Source of the DNA: Microthrixaceae bacterium
GTDB taxonomy: Bacteria; Actinomycetota; Acidimicrobiia; Acidimicrobiales; Microtrichaceae
DNA length: 32,497 bases
Reading direction: 5' to 3'
Assembly: GCA_020027475.1 (NCBI GenBank)
Contig: JAHRAZ010000039.1
Span: forward strand, 1-32,497
Shown piece after piece: positions 31,434 through 32,497 of this stretch. The translations under genes were made by a program, and so were the position numbers. The stretch's first letter is position 1. Every line of letters begins with the position of its first letter. The notes beneath the pieces were generated by a model. The model did not search any database and was not told the origin of the DNA. It saw only the letters and a list, made by a program, of their open reading frames with translations.

Positions 31434-32497
31434 TCAGCCCTCTCGAAGGACCGGGATCCGCAACACGATCTGGGTCCCCGGCCGCCCGGGTGGCCCGTCG
31501 GCAGCACCGAAATCGATGGTGCCCTGAAGATCGGACACAAGTCCGTGCACTATTGACAGACCCAAGCTCTGCGGACGGCCGTCGTCCGGCGGAGTCTGTG
31601 GACCCACACCGTTGTCCCTCACCACCAACACGATGCTGTCGGGATCATGCGTCAACTCGACGCGGACCACTCCGGTTTCCCCTGCCTCCAGCGTTCCCGG
31701 AGGATACGCGTGGTCCATGACGTTCTGGAGCAGTTCGGTGAGTACCACGGCGAGCGACGTCGCCTCAGGCGACGCCAACTTGCCGGCTGCACCCACCAGT
31801 TCGATCTTCAGTGGCCTCTCCGGAGACGTCAACCCTTCCTCGACCATCCGGATCAGCGGCCGAACGATCGAATCCAGATCAACCTCGTCGCCGGTGGAGC
31901 GGGACAGCGTTTCATGAACGAGCGCAATCGAACCAATACGACGGACCGACTCCTCGATCGCAGCCTTGGCAGAGGGTTCGTTCAACCGACGGCCCTGCAA
32001 TCGCAGCAATGAGGAGATGGTCTGCAGATTGTTTTTCACCCGGTGATGAATCTCGCGGATTGTTGCATCCTTGGAGATGAGCAGTCGGTCACGACTGCGA
32101 AGTTCGGTGACGTCCCTCATCAGGACGACAGCGCCGTCGACCCGACCGTCCTTCAGGAGGGGAATACAACGCGAGACCACCGCTGTATCACCCTGCTCGA
32201 TGTCTTCAATGGCCGGCTGAGCGGTGAAAAAGGCCCGATATATGGAATTGCCGCCCGGACCAAGGTTGGACGCCAACTCACCCTGGATTGCGCCTGTGGC
32301 ACCGAGTCGGCGCAGCGAGGAGACGGCATTGGGCGAGGCGAAGGTGACCCTGCCGGTGGCATCCACGACGGCTACGCCGTCGCCGACGCGCGGCGCGCCG
32401 GCCGAGAGAACTTCTTCGTCGTGAAACGGAAACTCACCATTGGCCACCATCAGTGCCAACCGATCGAAAATCTCGAGATACGTCCGGGCCAGGTCTC
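31434..32497 (-). CDS. pdtaS: PdtaS-like HisKA_2/HATPase sensor histidine kinase (5' end outside window)
   Basis: At least 354 residues are visible; the frame stays open to the window edge, so the N-terminus is missing. Upstream codons encode ARTYLEIFDRLALMVANGEF, which would be the end of the GAF domain. A PAS-like domain follows (VGDGVAVVDATGRVTFASPN). The HisKA_2 dimerisation helix has the phospho-acceptor in REIHHRVKNNLQTISSLLRL. The HATPase domain shows LTELLQNVMDHAYP (N box), VRDNGVG and SLGLSIVHGLV (G boxes). Soluble PdtaS kinases phosphorylate the RNA-binding antitermination regulator PdtaR, which is not in the window. It converges with whiB1 as in Mycobacterium, supporting the name. 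Other HisKA_2 kinases are possible but less likely. Confidence 0.9.
   Translation of the reverse strand, partial: DLARTYLEIFDRLALMVANGEFPFHDEEVLSAGAPRVGDGVAVVDATGRVTFASPNAVSSLRRLGATGAIQGELASNLGPGGNSIYRAFFTAQPAIEDIEQGDTAVVSRCIPLLKDGRVDGAVVLMRDVTELRSRDRLLISKDATIREIHHRVKNNLQTISSLLRLQGRRLNEPSAKAAIEESVRRIGSIALVHETLSRSTGDEVDLDSIVRPLIRMVEEGLTSPERPLKIELVGAAGKLASPEATSLAVVLTELLQNVMDHAYPPGTLEAGETGVVRVELTHDPDSIVLVVRDNGVGPQTPPDDGRPQSLGLSIVHGLVSDLQGTIDFGAADGPPGRPGTQIVLRIPVLREG

Overview
The window is a GC-rich stretch of an actinobacterial chromosome, most likely from the class Acidimicrobiia or a near relative. This rests on gene content: a WhiB1-type regulator convergent with a PdtaS-type sensor kinase (the Mycobacterium whiB1/pdtaS arrangement), the actinobacterial trio of MSMEG_4193-type phosphatase, DUF3090 and SCO1664-type kinase-like protein, an LCP cell-wall ligase, a family-5 uracil-DNA glycosylase, and an FrhB-type iron-sulfur flavoprotein. 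Starts are mixed ATG, GTG and TTG. The phylum is secure; the class is inference.

Left part (1-6530): the tail of a small coiled-coil membrane protein, then lysA and argS as an overlapping minus-strand pair, and a tRNA-Arg(CCG) with its hairpin on the other strand. A plus-strand group follows: an MBL-fold hydrolase, a CobW/COG0523 metallochaperone GTPase and a PPOX-fold flavin/F420 protein.

6461-9186 is a rearranged accessory patch. A seven-repeat RCC1 propeller lipoprotein (7047-8792) is preceded by a collapsed remnant of the same gene type. The whole is flanked by a direct repeat consisting of the last 70 bases of the PPOX gene plus about 70 bases of its downstream spacer.

Middle (9187-20108): a DUF2252 protein; two adjacent membrane proteins of similar topology, the second with an acidic tandem repeat and TPR-like region; an LCP ligase; an acyl-CoA dehydrogenase divergent from the FrhB-type protein across an apparent operator; a small Cys-rich lipoprotein; an LPG-synthase-TM (UPF0104) membrane protein; and UdgB.

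Right part (20150-32497): the phosphatase/DUF3090/SCO1664-type/unknown operon; a 1,090-residue lipoprotein made of 21 RCC1 repeats; an aldonolactone-oxidase-type FAD enzyme; etfB-etfA; a glycerophosphodiester phosphodiesterase; whiB1; and the pdtaS-like kinase running off the edge.

The most unusual content is the RCC1 system. There are two exported propeller proteins with 7 and 21 (3 x 7) repeats of about 50 residues, each repeat carrying a conserved cysteine pair, plus evidence of recent repeat and locus duplication. Housekeeping links are lysA/argS, and acyl-CoA dehydrogenase with EtfAB as a likely electron acceptor.
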